Assembly: GCA_036898135.1 (NCBI GenBank) | Contig: CM072519.1 | Span: 40,553,811 to 40,617,810, forward strand | Origin: Oncomelania hupensis | Lineage: Eukaryota > Mollusca > Gastropoda > Littorinimorpha > Pomatiopsidae | Direction of reading: 5' to 3' | DNA length: 64,000 nucleotides | Shown: piece after piece, positions 35,833-45,298 of the stretch | Numbering within the stretch: the stretch's first letter is position 1 | How the letters are laid out: each line of letters begins with the position of its first letter | The notes under the pieces: model-generated | The model's database searches: none | The model's input: the letters and a program-made list of their open reading frames with translations, nothing else | What the model was told of the DNA's origin: nothing | Translations under genes and position numbers: made by a program

Positions 35833-35950
35833 CCTTTCTTCTTCTTCTTCTTCTTCTTCTTCTTCTTCTTCTTCTTCTTCTTCTTCTTCTTCTTCTTCTT
35901 CTTCTTCTTCTTCTTCTTCTTCTTCTTCTTTTTCTTCTTCTTCTTCTTCC
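35833..35950. repeat. (TTC)n / (GAA)n triplet tract, ~117 bp
   Basis: About 38 TTC units with one TTT interruption near 35930. Homopurine-homopyrimidine mirror sequence, able to form triplex DNA. The poly-Phe frame over it is an artefact. Confidence 0.97.
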
Positions 35951-36339
35951 ATTCTGTACAAGTAAACTGTAACCACTGAATCATTTCGGCGAATCGTTCT
36001 TTTCCATCTTCATCATAGTTATATTTGTGCCACAGAAGCTTTTAAAATCATTTCCCTCCGTTTTCATCGTCCTCTTACTGTTTATAATGTAGCAGCAGAC
36101 GCTGCTGGAACATCCTCCATATTTCTTCCTCTTTCCTCTGTTTCAGTCCCTTGCCACAAAAGCTGCCGAATCGCTCGTCGTCCTCGCATCTCTGTACTGG
36201 GAGCTCAAATTGTGGAACTTCAATCGTCTATAGCATCAGTCAACGTAGACACGATAATACCACCGGTACATCTAGTAAACACCAGTTCCACGGCACGAAA
36301 ATCCGTGTAAACACTGAGAGATAAAGATGATTAAGAATG
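35951..36339. other. Unassigned DNA
   Basis: No gene recognised. Confidence 0.35.
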
Positions 36340-36625
36340 TACTTTTTAGTAGTCTTTTCAATGAAACTAATCACGCAAAATCGTCAGAAGTAGTCACGTC
36401 ACCAATGCGCGAAAGTGTCAGAAGTAGTTACGTCACTCTGTTCGCAGAAATCGGCAGATATCGTGACAACACTCGTGTGGAAAATCGCCAGAAGCAGTTA
36501 CGTCATTCGTGCGCAAAATCGTCAAAAGTAGTTACGTCACTCACGTGTTTTTAAAAAACCAAAAAAACATCAGAGGTGGCTACGTCACTCATTCGCGAAA
36601 TCGTCAGAAGCTCTTACGTCACTGA
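36340..36625. repeat. Minisatellite of ACGTCA-bearing ~35-bp units
   Basis: Units of the type GCGAAATCGTCAGAAGTAGT followed by TACGTCACTC recur, with the ACGTCA core at about 36396, 36430, 36500, 36534, 36582 and 36616. Spacings are close to 35 bases or twice that, except one unit expanded by an A-rich insertion (36551-36570). The core matches the half-palindrome bound by CREB/ATF-type bZIP factors. Whether it is regulatory or just a degenerate satellite cannot be told from sequence. Confidence 0.75.
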
Positions 36626-36975
36626 AGCCTTGTTGGAAAGTTAATCGCTATTCACAAAAAGGCCACTACTGCCGTCCTTATGAAATTCTTGCTGCTGGCT
36701 GATGGAATCAATTTGAAGTAGTTTTGTTGTCTTTTGAGTTCAGCGGGGTCGGATTAATTCTGCACCCCTTGTTCATTAAGTGCAATCCAATTTGTCAGCG
36801 GCCTGGCCTCTATTCTGAAGAAATATGCCCAATTTATGCAGTTTGATATTCCTTTCTGCTTCTCCTACACTATTTTTACCATTTGCATTTGCTCCTTATT
36901 TCAAAATTTTGCAGGCTGGAGTTTTAGCGGATGCACTGGTCATGGACTGTTCTTTGTTGAAGCTGCTAAGCACTT
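36626..36975. other. Unassigned DNA
   Basis: No gene recognised. Confidence 0.35.
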
Positions 36976-37032
36976 AATAATAATAATAATAATAATAATA
37001 ATTATTATTATTATTATTTGTTATTATTATTT
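36976..37032. repeat. (TAA)n(TTA)n microsatellite
   Basis: About nine TAA units abut six or so TTA units, a small inverted microsatellite. A GC/AC dinucleotide run follows at 37084-37110. Confidence 0.9.
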
Positions 37033-37215
37033 GTATGTCTTTTCCATCGAAATGATAAGACAATGAAACCACACACACAAAAGCGCGCGCGCGCACACAC
37101 ACAAACACACATCTATTAAAACGACACAGTGATGAGTATATTAGAGGGAAGATCCTCACCATGCAGCGGTAGCAAGCACACACATATACACATATAGGTT
37201 TACAATCAAACCACC

Positions 37216-37790
37216 TCAAAGAAACTGCCCAACAGGAGAAACAATCAATGTTTTGGCCAAATCAACACATAAATCAAAGCCAACGTTATCCATAGAAGTT
37301 AAGGACTGAAAGCTGACGGGCAAATATCCACGTGTATAGTTGCAATCAAATAATACATGACTCGGAGAAACGGTGTTATTACATGAACTGCAATATTTAA
37401 TTCTTGTAGAATTCAAAAATAATCTGTAGGCCATTGTTACAACGGATCTGGATACTCCACGATGCTTTTCGTATTGTTTATTAAAGTCCAACGCTTTTTT
37501 ATTATTTTACTTTCCACTAATCGTTGTAATTCCTTAGAAGATAGACTTATTTGTAGTAATAATGCATTTACATTAGCAGCTCTCCTTTTAGCAGCTCGAC
37601 CAGCGCAGTCATTGAAAATTAATCCACAGGGGGAAGGAATCCAACAAAATGCAACCTGAGTTCCATTTGTGACTAGACTATGAAATGCACATTTTATTTC
37701 AAAAATTTTTTTTTTCTCTCTTTACTATTATTTGAATTAAGCTCCTCTAATACAGACATAAGCACAGCTAAGCCACAGTAGGACGTTCTT
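37216..37790 (-). pseudogene. LINE remnant: RNase H plus C-terminal finger
   Basis: On the minus strand, about 37790-37480 reads CGLAVLMSVLEELNSNN, then TQVAFCWIPSPCG, NDCAGRAAKRRAANVNALL, and KIIKKRW. VxFxWIPSHxGxxxND...A..AAK is the C-terminal part of the RNase H domain found in I-group LINEs (here P replaces the usual H after WIPS). A frameshift near 37490 moves to the frame 37491-37216, NKQYEKHRGVSRSVV, then YCSSCNNTVSPSHVLFDCNY, a CxxC...H...C finger, ending VGQFL and stop. RT and endonuclease are absent. It is a dead 5'-truncated copy. RNase H distinguishes it from the RTE copies, which lack that domain. Confidence 0.75.
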
Positions 37791-38612
37791 TAGATCAATT
37801 TTAAGAGCGACGAATAATAAATAAATCGCAAATATAATTCAAAGTTATTAATTTAACATTGTTTCTTGTTTGTTTTTGCTTGAATCCGTCCAATATGGCT
37901 ATACAAACATAGGTGGAAGATAAAATAGATGAAAAAACGTTGAAGATAAAATAGACGAAGAAAGTAGTTTTCCTCGTTAGTCGGGACCGGTGTTGAAGTG
38001 GAAGGTATGTGTTTGACGCTATGATTGTGGAAATTTGCTGTGTGCAATGTTTATCATCTGTTGTTGTGTATACATTGACACGTTATAGCTTTCGAGGCTA
38101 TTGCTGAAGTAGACTTACGTTTAATGCACTATTTTCCAGTATGTGTCTTTGATTTTTCCTCTTGCTACGCGGTCATGACTGTAGCTCAACTTTAATAACA
38201 AGCTTCGTCAGTCCTCAAGCGGACAGTTTCGTGTTTTGCGTTTGCGATTGTATTTATGATTATGCATGCTATTACTTTCGCATTCATTTCTATGAAGGGA
38301 TAGAAATAGATAGAAAGCGTAAGTTTTCATAGATGACATATCATATGGTTACGTTGTGCGCTGATACGTTGTCTGCCGCACGGCATAACCTAAACGCCTG
38401 TCTGCTATTTGACGGACACTGTCTCTCTTTGCTGGAAGGGGGACAGAGACTAATGAGAACCCCTTCTCTTCTCGTCCCGCTCAATCATAAATTTCCACAA
38501 TCTCATTTTGAACTTCGTGATTAATCCAATTCACTTTTTCCTGATTATGTTATGAACTTCTCTGTCTGTCATCCCGCTTCATCAGTGCATTGTTTGGTTT
38601 GACCTTTGTCGG
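37791..38612. other. Unassigned DNA
   Basis: No gene recognised. Confidence 0.35.
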
Positions 38613-38613
38613 T

Positions 38614-38694
<81 letters not shown>

Positions 38695-38769
38695 GTCGTC
38701 GTCGTCATCGTCGTCATCGTCGTCAGCGTTGTTGTCATTATCATCATCATCATCATCATCATCATCATC
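38613..38769. repeat. (ATC)n / (GTC)n microsatellite
   Basis: About 27 ATC units, then GTC/ATC mixed units, GTTGTC, and a second ATC run. The long poly-Met, poly-Ser and poly-Ile frames over it are artefacts. Confidence 0.97.
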
Positions 38770-38802
38770 TGCTTGGTTTGAACATAAGATGATTTAAACA
38801 TG

Positions 38803-39157
38803 AGACGGGGTGGCCTAGTGGCACTGTCGATTAGTCGCCGGTTTCCTGTGCCGAAGGTTGCGGATTCGATTCTTAGATACGAGACAATTGAGGTCACCGG
38901 GGTTTTTCTGCGGGCACTCCAGTCTTCTCCCTCCATTTAATAATAATATTGGATGTAACCAATATAACAATTTCAAAATTAAACATTCGATTTCCTTTCC
39001 GTCTACTAGTAGCGGTCTCCCTGCCTTTACACCACATATTTGAGTGAAATATGGGTGCGTGAGAGTGGGTGAAAAATGTGAGCGTGTATGTTGGTACAGA
39101 TCGCGCGCGTTTTGAGCCTGATTTGGGGAAAACGCGTATATAGCATCCAGTATTCAT

Positions 39158-39249
<92 letters not shown>

Positions 39250-39250
39250 T
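38803..39250 (+). mobile_element. SINE-4, tRNA-derived, full-length
   Basis: The head has an A box GGGGTGGCCTAGTGGCAC (about 38809-38826) and a B box GCGGATTCGATTCTTAG (about 38860-38876). It continues with GGGGTTTTTCTGCGGGCACT and CCAGTCTTCTCCCTCC, a string seen after the head of many tRNA SINEs. The body has TTTCCGTCTACTAGTAGCGG, AGCGTGTATGTTGGTAC and CGCGTATATAGCATCC, then a long (TTA)n tail (39163-39247). A body-only copy lies at 49060-49255. Transcribed by RNA polymerase III if intact; no protein coding. Confidence 0.75.
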
Positions 39251-40667
39251 CTAAACAAAATATCTTTTTCTATTTCTTCTTCTATTGTATTCTGTTGTCA
39301 CAATTACCTGACACCATGTAACGATCATTCGACCGTGTCATTAATTAGGCAGGTCAGTAAATAAATGCATAAATAAAAGTAAGTACTTGCTTGAATTTTA
39401 GAAACAAATAGCCTGTTGATAAGTAGCTGCACCAAGTGAAACTTAATTGGACATGCAGTGGTATGCAATTGTACATTTGTAAAGGGAAAACATGCAATTT
39501 CTTTAAGAGCAAATTCATATGGATTTCAAAAGTATTGATTAAAAAAGATATAATTGCTTGTTGATGATTAGTAGCTGCACTAAATGACAACTTTATTCAG
39601 CATTCAATGGTATTCAATTTTATATTTCTAAGATTGAAAAAAAAAATTCTTAAATAAATTTCTTTAAAAAACCACACACACACATTTTATATGTGATTCA
39701 ACAGTATTGTAGTGGTACTAGAAAAGATCCATTGTCTACGCGTGACTAGATGCTTTTGTGTTTTAAAACGTATTGATCTTTCAACAAAAACAAACAAAAC
39801 AACCCAAGAGAAGTTGAAGCGACGGTAAAGTCATCAAAGAAGATGAAAGCAAGATAGTAATTTTTCTATGTGGTAATAGATTTGTCCTTTGTGTGTGTGT
39901 GTGAGTGCCGTTAGTCTTTCTTCCTTCTGGCAGACGAACACAACTTGAAAAACACACGCTACTTTAGGACAAAAAAGAATAGTGGTTTGGTAATGCAAAA
40001 CTAAACAAACCAACAACAGAATACTATGGGTTTTGATAAAAATCAACACCGACAGCACTATTACAAGGTTGAGAGAGGAAGAAAGTTGAATGAGAGGGAA
40101 TGAAAGAAATTACTAATAATGAGTTTGGTTACGTGAAAAAAAAAGTTATGGGTTTAGTACCATAAAAACAACACTACCGTAAAAAAAAACTCTTTCGGTA
40201 CCATACTGGTTTAGTCCCAGAAGCTTCTTTCGGTACTGCTGTCATGGAAATGTCGAAACTCGGTGACTGATGGTACTACACTAATTAATGATATCATTGT
40301 CCTTGAGACGATGTAGCTCGTATCTTGTGGTTAGCCTGGGTTTTTTGTGTTTTTTTTTTGTTGTAAATCCTTTCTCCGTTGCTGCCTCCTCTCCCAACCT
40401 CCGACCCCTCTCCTCTTCCGCCTTCCTCCAGACCACCCTTGCCCCATTCTCCTCATCCTCCCTATACCACCCACCATCGTCCAGAACCTGCCTAACCTTC
40501 AGTCATTCCCATGCGCTCATCGTAGACTTCCAGTATGGCCGTGTCTTGTGCCTATCTTTTCCTGGCACTACTCTATTGTTTATTTGTTTTATAAATTAGT
40601 TCCCCTGTTAATAAACGTTAAACTGTTCGTCAGGTGTTATTTCTGGTGAGTCTACTGTCTAGTATGT
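39251..40667. other. Unassigned DNA
   Basis: A diverged direct repeat: AACAAATAGCCTGTTGATAA / GTAGCTGCACCAAGTGAAA (39400-39440) resembles ATTGCTTGTTGATGATTAG / TAGCTGCACTAAATGACAA (39551-39590). No gene recognised. Confidence 0.4.
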
Positions 40668-40929
40668 GTTGGGGTGTCGGACAGCGCAGTGGTTGGAGCA
40701 CTCGCTACTGTGTCGCAAGTTAAGCACCGTCCAGTGCGGTTAGCACTTGGATGGGTGACCGCAAAAACGTGAAGCGCCCCCAGTTGACCCAACTGTGACT
40801 GAGTACCTACTCTCTTAAGGGTGGGGAAGGTAAAGCAGCGAGGGAGAGAGATGGGCATCACCCTCATTACGCTGGCCCAAGATAAGTGTGATCTCCAACA
40901 TCACGCTCCCCTACGGCCACAAGGCTATG
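40652..40929 (+). mobile_element. SINE-1, chimeric tRNA/5S-rRNA head (left part)
   Basis: The target duplication ctactgtctagtatgt (40652-40667) opens the element; its partner is ctactgtctagtgtgt at 46695-46710. The SINE starts at 40668 with GTCGGACAGCGCAGTGGTTGG / AGCACTCGC, an A-box-like tRNA sequence, and then runs into AAGTTAAGCACCGTCC, GCGGTTAGCACTTGG and ATGGGTGACCGC (40717-40762), which is the 3' half of 5S rRNA with its internal promoter elements (A box/IE and C box). The body continues to 40929, where a Ty3/gypsy element has inserted; the 3' end resumes at 46485. Not a 5S gene: the 5' half of 5S is absent. Confidence 0.75.
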
Positions 40930-41584
40930 TGTTACACTCCGTTTGATGTTGGTGTTTTCTATCAGTATCTGATTCAGCCCCAATGCTGAATTCCTGATAG
41001 GGTGTAACTCAGATTCGTTTATTCACGCAACCCGCTCAAGCAGCATACAAGTCACTATGTCGACGTATGAAGTTTTCCACTTTTATTCAGCATACATCAA
41101 CAACTGCATACAATTCTCAACTCAACTCAACAACAACTTCACTCTCAAATTTACTTTCCAAATCACTATCAACAACTACTCTACTTTTTTAACAGTGCGG
41201 CGCTTATATAGTCTCTACATACACGGGAACAAACGAGAATAATCCTACATAAAACACCACAACCAATCAAAATTAATTTCATCATCACGTGACTCACGTC
41301 ATACAACCCCATTTGGAATGGAAGCTTCCATGGTAACCAACAGAATAATCCACACGCTTCGATCGATAGTAAACAACTAATTCCCGAAAATTCTCAAACA
41401 ATATCGACCAACTAAAAACACTAACGTTACACAAAGCCTCTACTAAAATCAACGCAAAATCAGATCAAAGATTAATACACTCTATTACTGCATGCGTTAC
41501 AAAATAAAACGAACAGATCTATCGCGCGCGTCACACACAACATCGTGCGCATTTCATACGCACCATTCGCGTTTCAACGTAACA
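40930..41584 (-). repeat. 3' LTR (left LTR) of the gypsy element
   Basis: 655 bp, TGTTAC...GTAACA. A minus-strand TATATAAGC box lies at 41202-41211 (plus-strand gcttatatag), with an AATAAA at 41018-41023. It matches the right LTR except at about 41057, 41192 and 41472. Confidence 0.95.
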
Positions 41585-41597
41585 TAACCCCCCACTC
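41585..41597 (-). promoter_or_regulatory. Polypurine tract candidate
   Basis: On the minus strand GAGTGGGGGGTTA abuts the 3' LTR, the position where plus-strand DNA synthesis is primed in LTR elements. Confidence 0.7.
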
Positions 41598-41681
41598 AAG
41601 AAGAAATTTACTTAATTTCTTTCAACAACGTTGATACGCAATGCACAAACAAAATCAGAAATTAAAACTTATTTCAGACTG

Positions 41682-41839
41682 TCTGGATACTGTCAATGTT
41701 CACAGTTCATTCACACAGAGTCAAAGTTTCTCATCTGCAAGTCTTTCTGGATACTGTCAATGTTCACAGATCATCTACCCAGTCAACGTTTTTCATTTTC
41801 AAGTCTGTCATTACCAATATTCTTAGTTCATCCACACAG
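41682..41839 (-). repeat. 3' non-coding ~65-bp tandem repeats
   Basis: CTGGATACTGTCAATGTTCA and the following TCAT...CACAG...GTCAA...TTTCTCAT...CAAGTCT pattern occur at 41682-41747 and 41748-41812, with a partial third copy (AGTTCATCCACACAGTCAAT) to about 41845. They lie between the pol stop and the polypurine tract. Their role, if any, is unknown. Confidence 0.7.
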
Positions 41840-42394
41840 TCAATATTCTTCCAACCGCAAGGAAACGACGCCCTCGTCCGTTGCAGTTGTCATCGGCCCA
41901 GGGTCAAAGACGGTGATCTCGTGGGCTTTCCTGGAGTCAGTGCATCCTCCGTTGTCTCCCTCTTCCATCGAACATCCGATGAAGTCGACGTTGTCAGCTC
42001 CCAGAATGCATTTGCTGGGTCTCACGGTCAGGTTGGCTTCTGCGGGACGGTGGAACAGCTCCCTCAAGGTCTGCAGATGCTCCTTCCAGGTCTGGGTGTA
42101 GACTTCATGTTCGACCAAAGTCGTAGAGCCTGGGACATCATTGAAGCTCTGGGGAAACTCGCCCATAAGGTCCTTGAGCTCAATCTTTTGACCTTCCGTC
42201 AAGCCTGGTCCTAGCTTAACGTCATCGATGCCTTCTTTGCTGTGGAAGTCTCCAAGTTCCAACAGTTCCTCGCTGTCAAAGCTGTTGTCGATCTCAGCCG
42301 CTGTTGCTGCCTGCACAGTCTCTGATGGCCTTTCCACGTACAGTTTAAGGAGGTTGGCGTGGTATATCTTGGAACGCTGGCCGACCTTCACCTT
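41840..42394 (-). pseudogene. Integrase C-terminus and truncated reverse transcriptase
   Basis: In the same frame as integrase but after a TAA (42395-42397). Residues 1-20 finish the integrase tail (SKIYHANLLKLY). After a spacer, residues 61-99 are the N-terminal edge of an RT domain: LTEGQKIELKDLMGEFPQSF, then DVPGSTTLVEHEVYT. At about residue 100 the sequence jumps to TWKEHLQTLRELF and LTVRPSKCILGADNVDFIGC, which in Ty3/gypsy RTs lies downstream of the catalytic YxDD motif. The intervening palm, including the active site, is therefore missing. After residue 145 similarity fades and no RNase H is present. Ends ATDEGVVSLRLEEY, stop. It cannot encode an active enzyme. Its position after integrase defines the unusual domain order. 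Confidence 0.8.
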
Positions 42395-43579
42395 TTAGTC
42401 GTTGATCCCCACCACGGTCTCCACTTCGTACGGGCCTTTCCACTGCATCAGCAACTTATTATGATCGGTAGGTAGCAGCACCAGCACTTTGTTGCCGGGT
42501 TTGAACTTCCTGTTCACAGCCCTACGATCATAGTAGTGCTTTCCACAGACTTGGGACTTCTTCAGGTTTTCTCTGGCTATCTCGAGAGTCTGCTCCAGCT
42601 TCTCCCGTAGCTCAAACACGTACTGGTAGCTGTTCTTCACCTCTGGGGTGTCTACTTCTTTCGTCCACAGTTCTTTCAGGATGTGCATCGGCCCTCTGAT
42701 GGTTCTTCCGTACAGCAGCTCGAACGGAGAAAAGCCGGTGGACTCCTGCGGTACTTCTCTGTAGGCGAAAAGTAAGGCGTTGATATAGCGATGCCATTGT
42801 CTGGGCTGCTCGCTGCACAGTTTCTTCAGGGTGGACTTCAGTGTAGCATTGAACTTTTCGACAAGCCCGTTGCACATTGGATGGTAGGGTGTCGTAGTCA
42901 AATGCCGGATGCTCAGCTGTCTGTTGACCTCCTTCATGCAGTCAGAGACGAACTGCGTCCCGAGGTCTGTCAGAATTTCTTCAGGCACTCCAAGTCTACT
43001 GAACATGTCCACTAGCGCCTCTGCAACAGTTTCAAAGTCAATCTTCTTCAGAGGCACTGCTTCTGGGTACCGAGTCGCATAGTCCACTAAAGTCAGTACC
43101 CACCGATGACCTTCTTCACTCGGAGGTCTTATTTCGCCGATTAAGTCTAAGGCCACCCTCTTGAAAGGTCGGTCGATCAGAGGCATCCTCTGCATAGGCA
43201 CTTTCGGGACCCTTCCTCGAGGTATGGTCTTCTGGCAAATGTCACACGATCGGCAGAAACGGCTGACGTCCGCATGAAGTCCTGGCCAGTAGAATACCGC
43301 CTGGATTCTATCCGACGTCTTCTTGATACCCAGGTGACCTCCCATGATTGAGTCATGCGCTACTTCCATCACCTGGCGCCTTAGGGGTAACGGTACCAAG
43401 ACTTGACGTAGTGGTTTCCCTCCGTTGACCCTCGGGTGCTGGAAGATTCGATACAGGATCTTGGCCTTCACCTCAAAATAGACCGTACCACTGCCTTTGG
43501 TCACGTGGTCTTGGCGGTTCCTGTACTTGTTTAAAGTGCTATCAGCTTCCTGGAGCTGGATCAGCTTATCTCGGTCCAC
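42395..43579 (-). CDS. Integrase region of pol (HHCC, DDE, GPY/F)
   Basis: 394 codons, in the same frame as Gag-protease, from which it is separated by one TGA at 43676-43678. The frame is open from 43675; the codon at 43579 is GTG, not ATG, and there is no ATG until residue 71, so it is probably translated only as part of a polyprotein. Zinc-binding HHCC: H75, H82, C112, C115 (VAHDSIMGGHLG ... CRSCDICQKT). Catalytic triad: D145 (VALDLIGEI), D205 (ILTDLGTQF), E241 (GLVEKFNATL) with 35 residues between the last two. GPY/F motif at 382-384 (WKGPYEVE). All catalytic residues are present. It would insert the element's cDNA in the nucleus. A TAA closes it before the conserved C-terminal HANLLK block. 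Confidence 0.92.
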   Translation of the reverse strand: MDRDKLIQLQEADSTLNKYRNRQDHVTKGSGTVYFEVKAKILYRIFQHPRVNGGKPLRQVLVPLPLRRQVMEVAHDSIMGGHLGIKKTSDRIQAVFYWPGLHADVSRFCRSCDICQKTIPRGRVPKVPMQRMPLIDRPFKRVALDLIGEIRPPSEEGHRWVLTLVDYATRYPEAVPLKKIDFETVAEALVDMFSRLGVPEEILTDLGTQFVSDCMKEVNRQLSIRHLTTTPYHPMCNGLVEKFNATLKSTLKKLCSEQPRQWHRYINALLFAYREVPQESTGFSPFELLYGRTIRGPMHILKELWTKEVDTPEVKNSYQYVFELREKLEQTLEIARENLKKSQVCGKHYYDRRAVNRKFKPGNKVLVLLPTDHNKLLMQWKGPYEVETVVGIND

Positions 43580-43675
43580 GATGGCAGCTTTAGAGTTGTC
43601 GGCGACCTTCAGTGGCGTAGACGTCTTGTCTCTCTTGGCCTGGGCCCTGGTAGTAACAGCACCGACGATCTCTGG

Positions 43676-45292
43676 TCAGCAGGGCTGAGCCGGAGTAACC
43701 ACATTGTCCCGTAGCAGCTCTGTAAGGTCTCCATCGGGAAACGGCAATGGATCCTCCTCCACAACTTCGACGTGTTGAGTTGAGGCAGGACTCCACTCTG
43801 GATCGGGGTCGTCGGGTCGCCTCGCGCCGTCGATATTCCCGATCATCAAATCGTACAGCGGCTTCTTCAGGCAAACCGCTTCGACTTCGCCTATGTAGAA
43901 AGGGGTGTTGACATGAATTTTTGCAACTGGCGCTTTCACACATTTGCTGTCGGCCATGAGTGTCCATTTAGAATCGCCAGTGAATTGTTCTTTAGCGATT
44001 AGGTCTTCTCTGACGATGACCCCACTGCAGCCAGAGTCTCTTAAGACAGTCACTTCATGATTTCCGACGCGTCCCTTTGAAACAGGCATGTTCTGGACGG
44101 TCACAGCTGCGCTGGCGACGACGGGGATGGATTTTCCGTTGGCAAGGAGAAGTTGGCCATCGGTCATGTACTCTTGCACGTCCGCAGGGGTAGCTGTGCG
44201 CTCGGTCTCACTCGGAAGAATGACGCTCCCGCCGCACACTTGATGGTCAGATCTACTGTTTTGCCGTTGATTGGAGAACCGCCTCTGCCGGTTGCCCGCC
44301 GCTGCATTGTCCGTACTGCCCCGCTGTCCGCTAATTTTGTTTTGAGGACAATTAGCCGCCCTGTGGTCTGTAGCGTTGCAGGTGAAACAGCCTCTTGAAT
44401 GCCCTTCCCTGGGAGGAGGCGTGGAGTCCGTCTGTCTCTGGCTCGTCTGGCTCCCTTGGATCTGGTTCCCATGGTTTCCGGTCTTCTGAAAATGTTTCGT
44501 CGCGCTGGGTGGCCCCAGCGTCTTCTCATAAGCGATTAGATATCTTTCAGCAGCCTCAGCAACGTCTTTTAGCGTCGGCAACTTTTGTATTTCCAAGTGT
44601 ATCGCGAGGTCCTTAGGGCAGGCGTTGAGTAATTGTTCCCTCACGATCAGCTCATGGAGACTCTCGTAAGTCTTCCCTTTGCCTGATAATTCCACCCACT
44701 TGTGTAGATATGACGACAGGCGCTCCACAAACTGCTTTGGCGTCTCGTCTGACTTAGGCCGGCATTCACGGAAGCGTTTACGGTAGCCCTTCTCTGTAAA
44801 GTTGTAGCACTGCAATAGGGCCTCTTTCAAGACATCGTAGTTTTTGGCGTCATCGTTCGACAGTCTGGTGTAAACTTCGAGAGCTTGCCCCGTCAGAAGT
44901 GCACTCAGTCGAATTGCCCAGTCTTGAGGTTGCCAGTTAGAGCTTTCAGCGAACCTTTCGAATCTCGCCAGATAACAGTCAATCTGGTCCTTCCCGTCGA
45001 CGAAAGCTGGCAATTTTGGAGCCGTATGGTCGTTGGTGACTTGTGGCGCATGCTGATTGTTCTGGATACGCGCCAACTCTAGCTGGTACTGACGCTCAGC
45101 CTCTAATTGTCTCTCGTCCATCTCGTCACGCCGACGCTGGTCCTCCCTTTCTTCTCGGCGTCGCTCCTCCTCTTTTTCTTGCCGCTGCTGTTCAATTTCC
45201 AGACGCTTCAGTTCAATCTGAGACTTGACGTACTCCGTCAGCTGCTTGCCTTTTAGATTCAGTTGCATCACTTTCTGCCAGAAGTCAGCCAT
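43676..45292 (-). CDS. Gag-protease polyprotein of the gypsy element
   Basis: 538 codons, intact, ATG in good context (CAAGATGG). Residues 25-75 are a highly charged E/R/Q-rich helix, probably coiled coil. Residues 90-170 are the capsid N-terminal part (KLPAFVDGKDQIDCYLARFE). Residues 171-255 (RKRFRECRPKSDETPKQFVE, later ELIVREQLLNACP) resemble the SCAN fold, which is known to derive from a Gmr1-like capsid. A zinc knuckle CFTCNATDHRAANC spans C302-C315 (CX2CX4HX4C), packaging RNA. The aspartic protease has its active site at D419-S420-G421 (RDSGCSGVIV) and ends near YDLMIGNIDG (480-489). The frame stops at TGA; integrase follows in the same frame. Capsid and protease look functional, so this copy could still supply Gag. 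Confidence 0.9.
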   Translation of the reverse strand: MADFWQKVMQLNLKGKQLTEYVKSQIELKRLEIEQQRQEKEEERRREEREDQRRRDEMDERQLEAERQYQLELARIQNNQHAPQVTNDHTAPKLPAFVDGKDQIDCYLARFERFAESSNWQPQDWAIRLSALLTGQALEVYTRLSNDDAKNYDVLKEALLQCYNFTEKGYRKRFRECRPKSDETPKQFVERLSSYLHKWVELSGKGKTYESLHELIVREQLLNACPKDLAIHLEIQKLPTLKDVAEAAERYLIAYEKTLGPPSATKHFQKTGNHGNQIQGSQTSQRQTDSTPPPREGHSRGCFTCNATDHRAANCPQNKISGQRGSTDNAAAGNRQRRFSNQRQNSRSDHQVCGGSVILPSETERTATPADVQEYMTDGQLLLANGKSIPVVASAAVTVQNMPVSKGRVGNHEVTVLRDSGCSGVIVREDLIAKEQFTGDSKWTLMADSKCVKAPVAKIHVNTPFYIGEVEAVCLKKPLYDLMIGNIDGARRPDDPDPEWSPASTQHVEVVEEDPLPFPDGDLTELLRDNVVTPAQPC

Positions 45293-45298
45293 CTTGAT

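Noticed and set aside
36340..36625. CRISPR-like array
   Set aside because: Repeats are imperfect and contiguous, spacing is irregular, no cas genes, and the DNA is eukaryotic.
38550..38936. Poly-Met, poly-Ser, poly-Ile and poly-Asp frames (also 3919-4140, 32290-32626, 35737-35979, 36836-37066, 46742-46972, 53660-54012)
   Set aside because: Trinucleotide repeats have no stop in several frames; these are not genes.
40717..40762. 5S rRNA gene
   Set aside because: Only the 3' half of 5S is present and it is fused to a tRNA-like A box; the piece is flanked by a target duplication, so it is a SINE head.
43590..43967. 125-codon minus frame overlapping the Gag-protease end
   Set aside because: Arginine-rich shadow of the true frame; the Gag frame itself continues in phase into integrase.
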